Position numbers and translations under genes: made by a program | Part shown: positions 43,860-55,699 of the stretch, in pieces | Position numbering within the stretch: the first letter of the stretch is position 1 | How the letters are laid out: every line of letters starts with the position of its first letter | NCBI GenBank assembly: GCA_009103225.1 | Contig: RHPI01000385.1 | Coordinates: 118,773 to 182,772 of the forward strand | Source: Chlorokybus atmophyticus | Taxonomy: Eukaryota > Streptophyta > Chlorokybophyceae > Chlorokybales > Chlorokybaceae | Length of the DNA: 64,000 nucleotides | Direction: 5' to 3' | Notes under the pieces: generated by a model | What the model was told of the DNA's origin: nothing | Database searches by the model: none | The model's input: the letters and a program-made list of their open reading frames with translations, nothing else

Positions 43860-46167
43860 GACCGCTGCTGGTAGCTTACGCTACACTAGATACTACCACC
43901 TAAGCTGTGCGATAAAACAGAACGCATTGCCGACACGCCTGCAACACGGCACCACAATGCACAGATTTAAGCCAAAACAAGCGAGTTTGTAAGCAACAAC
44001 CTTGCAGGCGACGTGCAACACTCACACTCTCTCGTGGCATCAGACCAGAACGTACTCATAGTGGTAGAATGCACAAGCACTTCTGTGCAAGAGCATTCTT
44101 TGTCATCCAGCTGAAAGAGTAGCGACAAGGCAATTATCTACACAAAATAACTTCCAGCCTGCAGGTGCAATGCATTATATAGTTGGACGGTGTCGTGACA
44201 ACGCAAGTGTGCACAATTTCAGTGAAACAAATGAACCCTAACACTCAACGCTGGCACTGTTGGACATCCAACCGACATGACAGCCGCTTCCTGAGCAAGG
44301 GGCTAGGGTTTTGCACTCTCAAACGGCACCTTCGTGTGTTAAGGCAACAAGAACGAACTACCAAGCACCTGTGCCGGACGGCGCCTCCAAGCAAGCTTTC
44401 TCTCCCTGTTCTGCTATACCCACGCCCTCGCTCCCGCCCAAGTAATGCCAAAGCGTTACGGCAGTCAGGGGCAGAGGCGGCGACCTGCACCTCCTCCTCC
44501 GTCTCCACCTGACGGCCATGCGCATCCCAATATTGCTTGTTAGGGTTGGTACCGTACAGCGGTACGAAGGGCAAGCGCCGTTCTTGGGGTGCGCCAATCA
44601 AATGCGGCAAACACAAGCACGTTTTGAATCTTTTCCGCGTGTTTGTCAGACGACAAGACTTACTCCTGCTGGGGAAGCGAAGCCCAATCTATGCATTTGT
44701 ACAATGCAGGTTGTATTCGCAAGAGTTTGGCCGGTGGTAGCTACTATGGTATGTACATGAATTAGCATCCATCCAATATAAACCATTGTTCAGCATCAAT
44801 TATGAGTTGGTATAAGCGCTCTAGTAGAGCTGATGCAACAAAAAACGATATACATATAGAGAGGGCGAATACCAATAGCGCATAAAAAGCTGTAACGTAT
44901 GGTTTATCAACATGCACAATGTCATTACATAAGTGTCGTACTTTATCAAGTTTTCTTAAAAACTCTATTGAGTGACATAAAAAATATCAATCCTTCGGAT
45001 AAACACAACATGAAATATTTATTGAAATTCACTCACATTGCGATTTTCTAACACACAATCTTTTTACAAAGTGGCTCATTCATGTTGGTATTGCAATAAT
45101 AGTAACATCGCACGCATTACGTGATAATCATTGTGTATCTTCAGGACGCTGAGGGATGTACAATAAAGGCGCGACATATTTATCAGCATAAGTTATCACA
45201 ACATATCAGCATTGATTAAACATCAAGCTGTAAGATAATATTAAGGAATTCACATTGAGAATTTTGTATCAATGAGCTTGATGTTGTGAATAGCTACCAT
45301 GTATACCAATGCTGGGTTATCTGCAAATCTTGTTTATGTCAGTGCTTTGATAGCACTAAGTAAGCTTATGTTGTTTTCGTGTGCATGCAGCGGATTGATA
45401 GGATCGCCCTCGTGCATGCACAATCCAGCAATGTATCTTGCTACATTTGTAAACATTTTCTTGTTTGTTGCATGTTTTTTGAACAAACGAAGTACCAATA
45501 CCTTTCTTGTATCCCAATGGTATGTACCTAGGCAGGCGAGGTTTTCAAATGCTGGTAACTTCACTTGGGCTACACAACAATCCGCGACTACAACAATGGA
45601 CTTGAAGGAGCTTTACTTGCAGCATGCTTACAGAACATTGCTGAACATACAGAGAGCGGGAGAGGGAGAGAGGGGAGAGCGAGGGAGTGCAGTCAGCACA
45701 ATAGCGTTAGTCTGTGCATCTGTTTCGCTGCTATGGTGCCTGCCGTAAAACTGACCTACCACTACGCGCTGTGTGCAGGTGAAACATTGTGTATGCACAT
45801 GCATGTATGTCTAGTGGCAAGTAGTAGAGGTAGAGTAGTGATGCATAGAGAGTGTTTGATGCAGACGCACCTTGCGCGGGCATGCATGTTCATCAGTAGG
45901 TAGCAGCGGTAGAGTAGCGGATGCATAGGTAAGGACTATGGCACCACCATGCATAGAGAGAGTGTGTGACGCCGATGCACCTCGCGGCATAGACATCAAC
46001 ATACAGGCTTATATTACCAACAACAATTGACTACCGTTACCACAATGCAAGGCGAGACTTGGGCCATACACCATGTTGCCGGTTGGTACACTATGCACAA
46101 CAGCCACATTTTGTACCTGACCTGGCTGTTATTGACTTCAATCCCTATACACACAATGTATGTAGCG
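43860..46167. other. Intergenic, AT-rich island
   Basis: The promoter of the SBP gene lies at the left. A minus-strand frame at 44245-44616 is open in two registers, and I cannot tell whether it is an exon. About 44880-45300 is clearly richer in A and T than the rest of the window. A purine-rich GAGAGGGAG run lies at 45650-45690, followed by direct repeats. No gene is supported. Confidence 0.4.
45820..45985. repeat. Diverged direct repeat (GGTAGAGTAG...GCATAGAGAG)
   Basis: GGTAGAGTAG occurs at about 45830 and 45910, each followed by GATGCATAG, ATGCATAGAGAG-type words and a GATGCACCT or GACGCACCT end. The two copies are about 80 bp apart and diverged by small indels. Confidence 0.6.
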
Positions 46168-49100
46168 TCATACGTACTCTGATAGAACTACGAGCGTGTC
46201 CCCTTTCAACCAGGTAATTTGTGCCATTTTGTCAGGAGGATTCAAGAACGGGCCTTGCGACTTGTCGTGCTTCAGCTTGTAACTGCAAACACATTATGGT
46301 ATTGAGTGGCATTGCAGTGGTTACTGCATCACTGCAATGGAGCTACCTGCTACTACACTCACCCGATGACTACTTCCGGACGGTCTAACAACCTTGCGCG
46401 CTTGACAAGCTGCAAAAAACTGAGGCGCTCTCCATGAGACGCATATCTAGGGACCACAGGCTTGATGTAGATTTCACACCTGCATGTGCAGGTGTGTTCA
46501 CAAACACTAACTGTACAATACATTGAGAATGTAGCAGTGCCTGATGCTAATGTCTTATCCTTGGTTACATGGCATGTAGTCAACTTACCCAACAGGCTCG
46601 AACAAATAGCGAAGCAGTTTGTACATCTCAATGTTTTCGGAAACCATGCCGAGCGCCATGCTTGTGAGTTCCGAGAAGTGCACAAAATCATTGCTCCTTG
46701 CAACCTGGAGCAAGCAGGTGATCACCACAATGTTTAGCAGACTTTACAGACTCAGAGGCTTGAGCAAGACAACGGACGTTTTGGATGAGAACCATAGTTC
46801 ATAACGTTGACTCTATTGATTCTTTCACGTAAGAATCATAACATTAGCTGGTGAAAAGGCGCTGTTGTGGAGTACCTGAACCATGGACTTGGTGCGTTCA
46901 TCTTTTATCTCATTAACTAGGATGGAGTTTGTCCTTCCCCTTCGTTCTGCAACACAGCAAAGCAACACCGTCAGACATTGAGCGATTTGTAGTTAACTGA
47001 CTGCGCCGGTGTTGCAGCAATAGTGTGCTGACCTTGAATGTCCCGAATCAGCAAAGTGCTGAACAGTGAGCGGGAATCACTGCCCACAAAATCGGTGTGC
47101 CAAGTCTCGTCGACAAGCACCATTACAGCCTGCAGCAATATAGACCATGCCTTTGAGATAACTGCATGCCAGTGCACAAAAGAATGCACGCATAAAGCTA
47201 TAAAACAAAGCATTTGCAGCTTCACAAAGTACCCAACGACCCGTAACTCTGAAGTCCTTACAAGGCTCTCTTATAGTGCAACCATTTGCCACTTGTACCA
47301 TCAAGCAGGCATGAAACACATGGCAGGTAACACATGCAAACCTGCAATTCGTGTAGCGGTGTAGCTGTGATTCATTGCACAAAGAAACTTGCACAGATGG
47401 ACTCGCCTGATACGTCTCGAGAGGTAGTACTTCAAGCTCACGACGCTGCAATGGATTTCCGGAGTGTAACCGCAATGTGCAATTGTTGAGGCCCTGCTCA
47501 TAGAATCCGCTCATGTGCAGCCGCGCTTCCATTTGTTGCACGGAAAGTGGAGTCATCAAGACAATCTGTCCACAGGCGTATCAACGTATACGCACAGGTG
47601 TTTACAAGTGATCTTCAGCCATGCAGAAAATTGCGGCAAGTCACAAGTGAGACTGCACACAACAAACCTCTGAGCCTTTTGCAAGATAGCCATCAAGGAG
47701 TAGAATCATGTCTTCAACATCCCGTCGCCAGCCGCAAATTAGCACATTCTGCGGGTCATACCACTGCAGAGGAAGAGAGGTGAGATCAATGTGGCTCAAT
47801 GTGGCCAACCATGCAGCGTGACTTTAGCTAAGGCACATCTGTGGCGAACATGCCAGCAGTGGCACGGTGGATGCTGGAGGGACTACTAAATGCAGGTACA
47901 GGTTTCAACGAGCACGGTCAGCAAACAACTACGATGTTTTGAGGCGGGAGTCTCACAAGCTGGTAAGATACATGCATCACATTCAGCAGCACAGCTGCTG
48001 AATGTGATGCATGTACCTTGACAGTGTCGTCCTCGGCCATTTCTTGAAACATCACGGGGTCTCGCACCCAGTCGGGCGGTGCCACCTGTTTGCGAGCATG
48101 GTGCAGGGGAGTTTCTGGGATAATGTGGGGCTCAGGAGAGGAAGACACCAGCCGTGGCTGGAACAGACTATCGCCGTCGGGAGTGTACACGGGTCTGCAA
48201 ACCTCGTTTGCTACATCCTGTGATGCCTGCGGTGCCGGCATAAGCGGCAGCTGGTCTGCATGCTCCACAGTGGGGTTCTGAAACATAGGCCACACCCAAT
48301 CGCCCAGATTGGACTCCACCACGTCCGCGCCATTGATGGTAGGGTTGGGTGTGGGTAAATTGGGTGCCGGTGACTTGGGTGCAGCGGGTGCAGTTGGGGT
48401 CGCCGTGGCAGTCGCAAAGTGTGCAGCCAGATGATGCGACTGTACGCACTGATTGGTTGGTCGCCAGTTGTCTTCCGGGGTCTGCAAAGCCCACATTGGT
48501 ACATGACGCCATGCTTGTGCTGGACACTAGCGCCATTGAATTGTGACATATACTGCGGACTAGTGTACCTGCAACAATGTAAAAAGAAAGGCTCACCTCA
48601 CAACAGAGAGCCGCTGGTTTGTATGACGAGTCATCCTCAGCAATGACAATGATACGATCTCCGGGCTCAATGATTCTATCATCGTCCGCATTCACGGCAA
48701 GATCACCATTGCCTGAGAAGATGCCAGCTACAACAGCGTCTGGAAATCTCAACAACACTTCACTGAACTTGCAACCAGTCAGCTCAGGCCATTCCCTGAA
48801 ATAGAACTCGCTGTCCTGAAAGCTTAACAACTCTTCGTACACCTGGACCATGCAAATTAACACACGTGCACAAAGAGACGGACACTGTAAATGACAAACA
48901 GCGGATTGCTGTTGTGTTAGAAGTTGTGGAAGGAATACAGTCCAACACACCCACCGTTGCAATGCCAGGAGTAAAGATGCACTGCACCATAAGGCGGCCC
49001 ATCAGGTCATGTGATACCAAGGGCAAGATGTCGCTCCCAAGCTTCAAGACGTCGATGTTGTCAAGGTCCAGTATTTCCACCACAACGTGGCCCTTGCGGT

Positions 49101-51431
49101 TCTTTAACTGGTTCAAACCCAATGCAACACGGATGACCTGAGAGGGGTATTTTCAGTTATTTAGCGTTCTGAACAGGTTGGGCAGGCCGCTGACGGAGCA
49201 TAGCAAGTGTGAAACCAGCTTTCCCCAGACACCACAGAGCATTTTTTTCGAGTGCATACAAGCCAAACAGTCATGCTGCAAGGTGCTCAGAGCACCTGAG
49301 CATCAGACTCATTAGCTTCTTCTAGGGAGGCGAGGACGACAATGGAACGAGCATGTGATGCCGAGACCAAGTTTAGATCCCTCTGCTGCAACACATCGCC
49401 TTGTCGACACACCACAGTGCTGCCCAAGGTGTCTGGGACAGCTCGTCTAAACAAAAGCTCCATTTCTCGCTTGGGCTTGGATGACATGACCACAACAGTT
49501 CTACCACCTTCACTTTCATTGGCAACGCACCTGCCACCACAAATATTGTCATGCAAGCAACGTAATGGCATACTTCGCCATACATCTCAACACCCATTGG
49601 CCAGCTTTGCCATGAATGGGACGACCAAGTTACATGTTTCACAAGCAACCGCCAGCTAATCTGCTTGTTTATATGCGCGTCATGGGCGTGCATGTCCCGC
49701 GCCACACGCGTGGCAAACACATATGCAAAAGAGGGGGGGGGGGGGGNNNNNNNNNNNNNNNNNNNNNNNNNNNNNNNNNNNNNNNNNNNNNNNNNNNNNN
49801 NNNNNNNNNNNNNNNNNNNNNNNNNNNNNNNNNNNNNNNNNNNNNNNNNNNNNNNNNNNNNNNNNNNNNNNNNNNNNNNNNNNNNNNNNNNNNNNNNNNN
49901 NNNNNNNNNNNNNNNNNNNNNNNNNNNNNNNNNNNNNNNNNNNNNNNNNNNNNNNNNNNNNNNNNNNNNNNNNNNNNNNNNNNNNNNNNNNNNNNNNNNN
50001 NNNNNNNNNNNNNNNNNNNNNNNNNNNNNNNNNNNNNGGCGGGGGGGAGGGGGCTTACAGCTCTTTGACAAGGGGAATGATCTTGGAACTCCAGCCAAGT
50101 ATCAGCGTATGCCCCGTTTCCACCACATCAGAAAAGCCAGCATCGAGCTGTTGGACTTTCGCATTGATGGCTTCACCAACAAGTCCAATCAAGACAGCAA
50201 AGTTTAACATGCCGAGCACCGTGAGGACGAAAGCAACCACACGCATTTTTGGGTTGGCCTCCACTTCTGATTGTGTCCCAGGGTCCGCCAGGAACAGCCA
50301 TGCATTCCATAAAGCTTCAGGCCTGCAAAGGCACTGTTGCTCTACAGAGGAGCAGATGCCCGGCATGCGCAACAACACCCCAGTGATACAACCACAAGCT
50401 ATACTGGACACAACAAGTACTTACACACTCACAGCACCAGCACCACTTGTAAAGTATGCCCAAGCACCCGCAAACACCAGCGTGCACGTCACCAGGAGGA
50501 GCAACAGAATTCGGTTGTATGGAGACGACGAATACATCTTGTCCAAAGTGTAATATAGCTTGTCGCGCGCAGTAGGCTTATGGTATCGCATGTTTAGAGG
50601 CCCAACCTGTAGTGACATCTTCGCAAAGTTTCAGCTGCTGTAGCCATGCAAACGTGGACGTAACATTACATGCTTGCAGCTTATGTCAAGTAACTATTTG
50701 CCAACATGCTGTTGCTGAACTTACAATGTCATGCACATGCCACTTAGACATGTACACAACCTGCCTTTCGTGGCTATCCACATGCAGCTGCCTGTACTGA
50801 GCACTGGCATAGCTTACCCGACGCTGCTTGGCTTCTTTCTTTTTGACGGATGCTGGCGTGTCCCTCAGATCTGGAGAATCCCAGCTCGTCTCATCCTGGA
50901 TTAGCCCACAACATAAGCAGCATACATACACAACTAGAATTGCTGTGACACTGACATTTTTACATATTCCAGTGACAAGACACAAGTCCCCCAGTTCCAA
51001 TAAATAATGACTTGGAACGAGCTACAGTGTTTGCCCTTTCATTTACTGCTTTACTGCTTTGTTTGAGTGACATTGCATGTGGTGGCATGCCATCTGATCT
51101 ACACGCGCTGCCCTCTCACTCAGGTGTAAACATTTCGCCAAACGACAGCAATTTCACAGCGGGCAGCAGCAAAGTGGCATACCTCTTCATCAACTTCATA
51201 GTCATCCAGAAGCTGTCCTGTCGACGCTTGGATTGCTTTTGTAGCCGCCTGGATAAACATCTCCGCGGGCGAACTGGGTCGTTCGAGGACGAGCCCGTTT
51301 TCATCTGGCGGATTGTGGCTCTGAGAACTGGATTTTTGCGCATTGCCAGTTGACGAATCAGTCTCATATGTTGCTTGTGCATGCCGGTGTCTCCACCGCA
51401 CGCTCGGTGGCCCCTTTGATTGCTTGAACAG
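46168..51431 (-). CDS. CASTOR/POLLUX (DMI1)-type ion channel
   Basis: These channels act in nuclear or plastid envelopes of plants and algae. Blocks in family order: exon at 51431 (LFKQSKGPP...DDYEVDEE), DETSWDSPDLRD, LNMRYHKPTARDKLYYTLDK plus a membrane helix, the pore region ALWNAWLFLADPGTQSE with a second helix and LGWSSKIIPLVKEL (50055), then CVANESEGGRTVVVMS, VIRVALGLNQLKN, the RCK part (FYFREWPELTGC, FPDAVVAGI, EPGDRIIVIAEDD), a Pro-rich linker (48.1-48.5 kb), VLICGWRRDVEDMILLLD, LPLETYQ, LLIRDIQ, HFSELTSMALGM, KPVVPRYASHGERL and the end WLKGDTLVVLSEYV (TGA at 46168). The gap at 49747-50037 seems to fall in an intron. N-terminal exons probably extend to about 52.5 kb but could not be fixed. 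Weak similarity in the pore segment leaves ion selectivity open. Confidence 0.88.
49747..50037. other. Assembly gap (291 N) between G runs
   Basis: It is flanked by a run of 14 or more G on the left and GGCGGGGGGGAGGGGG on the right. The flanking exons of the ion channel (VKEL and CVANESEGG) are consecutive in the family, so the gap is probably intronic. Confidence 0.95.
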
Positions 51432-54408
51432 CTGCAATGTCAACAAGGCATCATCAAGGCACAAGATCAGGCTGCCACTTCTTGCAAGCAAAGAAAGTAA
51501 CATTGGCTGAGCAGCCGCGCAAGCAACTTCGCACAGTGGCCGGTTGTACCTTGCGAAGATGTCGTTGTCTTCCAACAACAACCTTACGACTGGCATGTGG
51601 CGAGAACTCAAGTCTGCAAACAAATCCAACGATTTTACCGCATAGTAACAACCTCTGTTGATTTAACTTTGGAATGGTCAAACAATACCAAAAACAGCAA
51701 AGCACGTGCCTGTGCGAGGATGTAGAAGTTGAAGGCTGTGACGCCAAAAGCGGCGGCAAAACGGCAGTCAGCATGGTGCACAGGCGGATGCCAGTGTAAC
51801 ACGCACGCCTTGCCTCAGCTGCTTACGAGCTGCTTGACCACTCTATTACCAGCACGAGTAGTTGCCGAAGTATGCGCATGCGAGCTTCTCTACAACCCTA
51901 GCTGGATGCCTGCGAGTGCTGACATATTCGGACAGGTCAAGCACCTTGGCATGCAGACTGTTGTGCTTCACTCTAGCAAGTGCATGGCGCTCGTATTGTG
52001 CGCTCTTGGTGCATTGACGGGCATCAGTCACATCACTCAGCAAGCCTTCCTGCAATGCACGAATATGCCATCCGCCGTTCAGTCACGCAGTGCAATGAAG
52101 GCAAGAGTGATGAACAACAGCAAGCAGCCTCAGCACGTTGATATGCAGCTGTAGAGCACAGAGATGAGTATACGAATCGCTGTGATGCAATTCTTGTTTA
52201 CAATTGTTGCAATGCCAGAGGTTCTATTCACTGCTGGCATTACTCAACCCTGTGCCAGTCGCAGAGACAGCCCCATACACAGCCAGCTGCAGCGAGAGAT
52301 CCGCACCTGCTGCGCATGCCAGCAAGCTTTGCCACAATCCGCCGGCGACGCCCGACTGAGCGGCCCACTGGCTATGTGACGACTCCTCTGACCTCACATC
52401 CTCCACCTCCTCGACCTCCGCCTCCGCCGCCGCCGCCGCCGCCGCTAACGACCCAATGTGGTAGCTCAAGGTACTTCGTCGCTTGTCGTGCGGTTCTTCG
52501 GCATAACTTATGTCTTGTGACTCACAAGACCTTAACCGAGATTCACAGTCACGCTGCAACTTGCGATACAGTGTGAACTACTGACAGTATCCGGCGGTCC
52601 CGTCTAACGTAGTCAGTTTGCACCTACAATCCGAGTGCGGTTAAAGCAATCTGGAGCGATGATTGCTACTGGCAAAGCTGCCAGGTTACCTGGGCCCCGG
52701 GCACAACAGCAACTTATCCCTACGGGTGAACTAATCTGGTTTGAGCAACCATTTGTGGTTTCGTCAAAAGTTTGGACGAAATGCGACCACAAATCGTGCA
52801 GCATACGGTGAGTTAAACTTACCGAGGATACCGGTAGCTGCGCAACCTCAACCCTAACTACTGTAACTTTAAACGTGACTGACTAAAATTACAATAATTA
52901 ACTGTTGTCTGTTTCTGTTGAGCAGGCGACGTGACTTGAAGGTGGCTTCAGGACCAATGGCTTTTATGCTGCGCAAGCAAATCGCGCCGCCAATTCTTGT
53001 GGTACTAATTAGTACTGCACGTGGTTCCAACGTACAGACTGATGACAGTATACCCTTGCTAAGAGCATACTGTGTAGCGTACGTCATCTTATGCTCTTGG
53101 CGGGGCGATGCACTCAACGCCTAACGGCATAGTATGCTCGTGAACTCGGGATACTTTCATTATATCACGCTTAACACGTCACGCTCATTACGCCATCACG
53201 CCCATTGTGCGTACCAGCTTACCCATCACGCCCTACGCGTCAAGCTTAATATCCTGCCCTACGCGTCACCCTGCGCATCATGTGTGACACCCCTTTTACG
53301 GGCATACCTCTCACTACAACCTGCGCAATCTACATGAATAAATATTATGCTTCTACCGGTTAATTATATTCTTTTGAAGAACAGTGTTTGCCTCCGAGGC
53401 AATTTACAAGCGGAGTTATTCTCCTAATACGTAAACCTACTTAATTATGTAAACGTAGCCGCCTAAAGCGAAACCTATTACAAGGATTTGGCAATTATAC
53501 ATAAGTATAAGTTTCAAGCATCTTGAGTTTTACAATATTTCAACAACAACGTCAAAAGCTTTTTGTAAAATGTAAAATGTAAAATGAAATGGGACAGCAA
53601 CTATATGGTAAGCCGACATATCACGTTAATCACTTACATGTTGTGTACCAATATTTTTGTGCCATTTGCACAAGCATATAATGGCATGTTGTTCAGTTGT
53701 GAATAATAATACCACTTGCACGCAATGAGGCTTAACATCTTCTGTACACTCTGTTTATGTGTATATAAGTCCCCAAAATCATAGATAATTGGTGCACTGA
53801 ACAATGCACATGTCATTCGCAATGTGCAAGCGAAGCTAGCTTCGAAGTTGCTTGTTACATCAATAATAATGCAATATAAAATGCGTCAATGCAAAATACA
53901 ACATGGATTGTGGTTTGCGGATTGCAAAGCAGTAGGAGAAGTCATCACATTTTTTTTACTTCATGCATTTGTCAAGTCTTTGCCAATTGTGTGATATCAA
54001 TTATCAATTGTGCAACAATCATTATCTCCATCAATGTAATGATCTTTTTGCTGTAGTTGAGTAACAACCACACCAAGGCATGCGATAATGTGATTACTAT
54101 TGTATTCGTTTATGCGTACAAATAATGGTCAAAGTGTACAATTGTAGTGGGCGCGGCATTACAAACAAGTGCGTTGTGTCAACTTGCGCTTATCACCTTT
54201 CCCTGATTCTATTAACAAACTTTTGGCTGGAGTCAAACTGATTCTTTTTTGTGTATGAACGAGGTACACTAGCTACTTGAACACAAGTTGAAGGCCACAT
54301 TAAAGTAGTCAAAACTGATGTCAATCAGCGGGAGGGGATATCATACATGTATAAGCATTGAACACCAACTACCCATGCATGGCGTCGTGCAATGGCCAAC
54401 CTGCGCGC
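51432..54408. other. Likely N-terminal exons of the channel gene, then AT-rich non-coding DNA
   Basis: Minus-strand blocks that may be upstream exons of the ion channel lie at 51629-51530 (RHMPVVRLLLEDNDIF), near 51760-51710 (CRFAAAFGVTAFNFYILAQ) and at 52530-52310 (Ala- and Glu-rich). I could not join them in phase. From about 52600 no coding signal remains. A short repeat family copy lies at 53071-53340, and 53340-54200 is AT-rich without structure. Confidence 0.4.
53071..53340. repeat. Dispersed repeat copy 1 (TATGCTCTTGGCGGGG, then CATCACG-rich)
   Basis: TATGCTCTTGGCGGGG at 53090-53105 is identical to 62441-62456. In both copies AAGAGCATA lies close by in inverted orientation, and a tail of CACGCCCATCACG-type words follows for about 200 bp. 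It looks like a short non-coding mobile repeat. Confidence 0.65.
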
Positions 54409-55241
54409 TCATGCGTCGCTGCTGCTTTCTCTTTCTCCCATGCGTTTGATGAGCAGCGCAACTGCGGCATTGGCGGAGGTAAAAGCGGAGTGAAAACTTT
54501 CCTTGAAGCTCATCGTCTCCAAGTCCCGCACCATCGCCAGCAGCACCTCGCCAGCATCGCGCTGGTCTTCAAATAAACAATACCTGCTTACATGCGCCGT
54601 CACAGCTTTCTGTCTGGTGCAGGTGCGTACAATCCATCCCATTAGGCCCAATATAGAGCTCAAGGTAGGTCACCCATGTCAGCACTGCACATGTAAGCGC
54701 ACATGCAGCTCGTGCGGCGTGACCACAGTACCTATAAACGCGTGCGCAGCGCTTTGCTATCTCTATGTTTGCCGGCTCTGGACAGTACTCGTTGTCAAGC
54801 CACTGCTGCAAGGCTGCCCGCAGCCATTCTGCCTCCTGTTTCCAACTGAACTGAACAGATATCTCCCTCCAAACATGCAGACTCTAGCCCATACACACAC
54901 TGTATGCGAGGTGCTCAACACGACTCTACGCTTCTCCATGCATAAAACCTTTCCGGCGGAACTAGCAAGCTCAGCGAGTTACTCACCGCATTGACTGCAG
55001 CCTCAGTCACTTGCGCAGGCAGCAGCACGTCCTCAACAGCCTGTATGTCTTCAGATGATGATGAATCGTCTGCCACCGCTCTACACACGTGCCGATTGTA
55101 TGTGCTGGAACCTTCCACCCTTGGCGAACGCCTTCTGACGTGCAATGCATGTACTGTGTGCCGCCGCAGCTGCTTCCTGCGACAAGTTTTCGATGACAAT
55201 GCCACTCGATGCCCTGCTTGACAGCTCACCGTTGGAAGCAT
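54409..55241 (-). CDS. Small plastid-targeted protein of unknown function
   Basis: Three exons keep frame: 55241-54987, 54835-54732 and 54583-54409 (534 nt, 177 aa). The first about 45 residues (MLPTVSCQAGHRVALSSKTC...) are rich in Arg, Ser, Thr and His without acids, as in chloroplast transit peptides. The mature part has EAEWLRAALQQWLDNEYCPE, AKRCARVYR and DAGEVLLAMVRDLETMSF, a helical pattern that recalls small conserved chloroplast proteins of plants, which I cannot name. A start further upstream is possible: an exon 55451-55351 (MATLALRCPWVSFQLASQ...) can be joined in phase to an acceptor inside exon 1. Divergent from the PPR gene. Confidence 0.75.
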
Positions 55242-55699
55242 GGCAGACACAAGCACAACATTGAGATTCCACACAACCCCATGCACTGTACTTTGCTCTA
55301 GAAGCGTTAGCCCAGTGCCGGCGCACAGCTCCTTCCTTGCAATGTTACCTTGCCCACAGCTGGGAGAACGGTGTGCCGCATGCTGTCAGCGACTTTGTCT
55401 GGCTGGCTAATTGAAAGGATACCCACGGACACCTCAGGGCCAACGTAGCCATCGCTTGCACCTCCGCCTCCGCCTCCTACTTCCGCCGCCAGAGCCCAGC
55501 TAGGAAAACGCAGTGCATGTGTAGGCATATTGCACAATTGTCGTGAGGGGCAGTTTCGCAGCGTACTGCTCGCAACTGAAGCGGCGGCGGCGGCGGCAGG
55601 TTCGGAGACGGTGGTGGCGGCGCGGTGGCTGAGAAGATGGTCGATAGGCGTTGCATGTGGTGAGGAGGGGAGAGATATCCTGGTGTTCAGGGCGCAGGC
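55242..55699. promoter_or_regulatory. GC-rich divergent promoter region
   Basis: It lies between the plastid protein (-) and the PPR gene (+). It is rich in GGCGGC triplets (55580-55625) like other gene starts of this window. It may contain an extra first exon of the minus-strand gene (55451-55351). Confidence 0.5.

Noticed and set aside
44245-44616. Minus-strand frame with LPFVPLYGTNPNKQYWDAHG
   Set aside because: Two registers are open, no partner exons or family match were found, so it was not called as a gene.
51729-52154. Plus-strand frame of 141 codons
   Set aside because: No family resemblance, and minus-strand frames in the same place look more like exons of the channel gene.
52316-52576. 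Plus-strand Pro-rich frame (PPPRPPPPPP)
   Set aside because: It comes from a GCC/GGC triplet run; the Ala/Glu-rich minus-strand reading fits the neighbouring gene better, and neither is proven.
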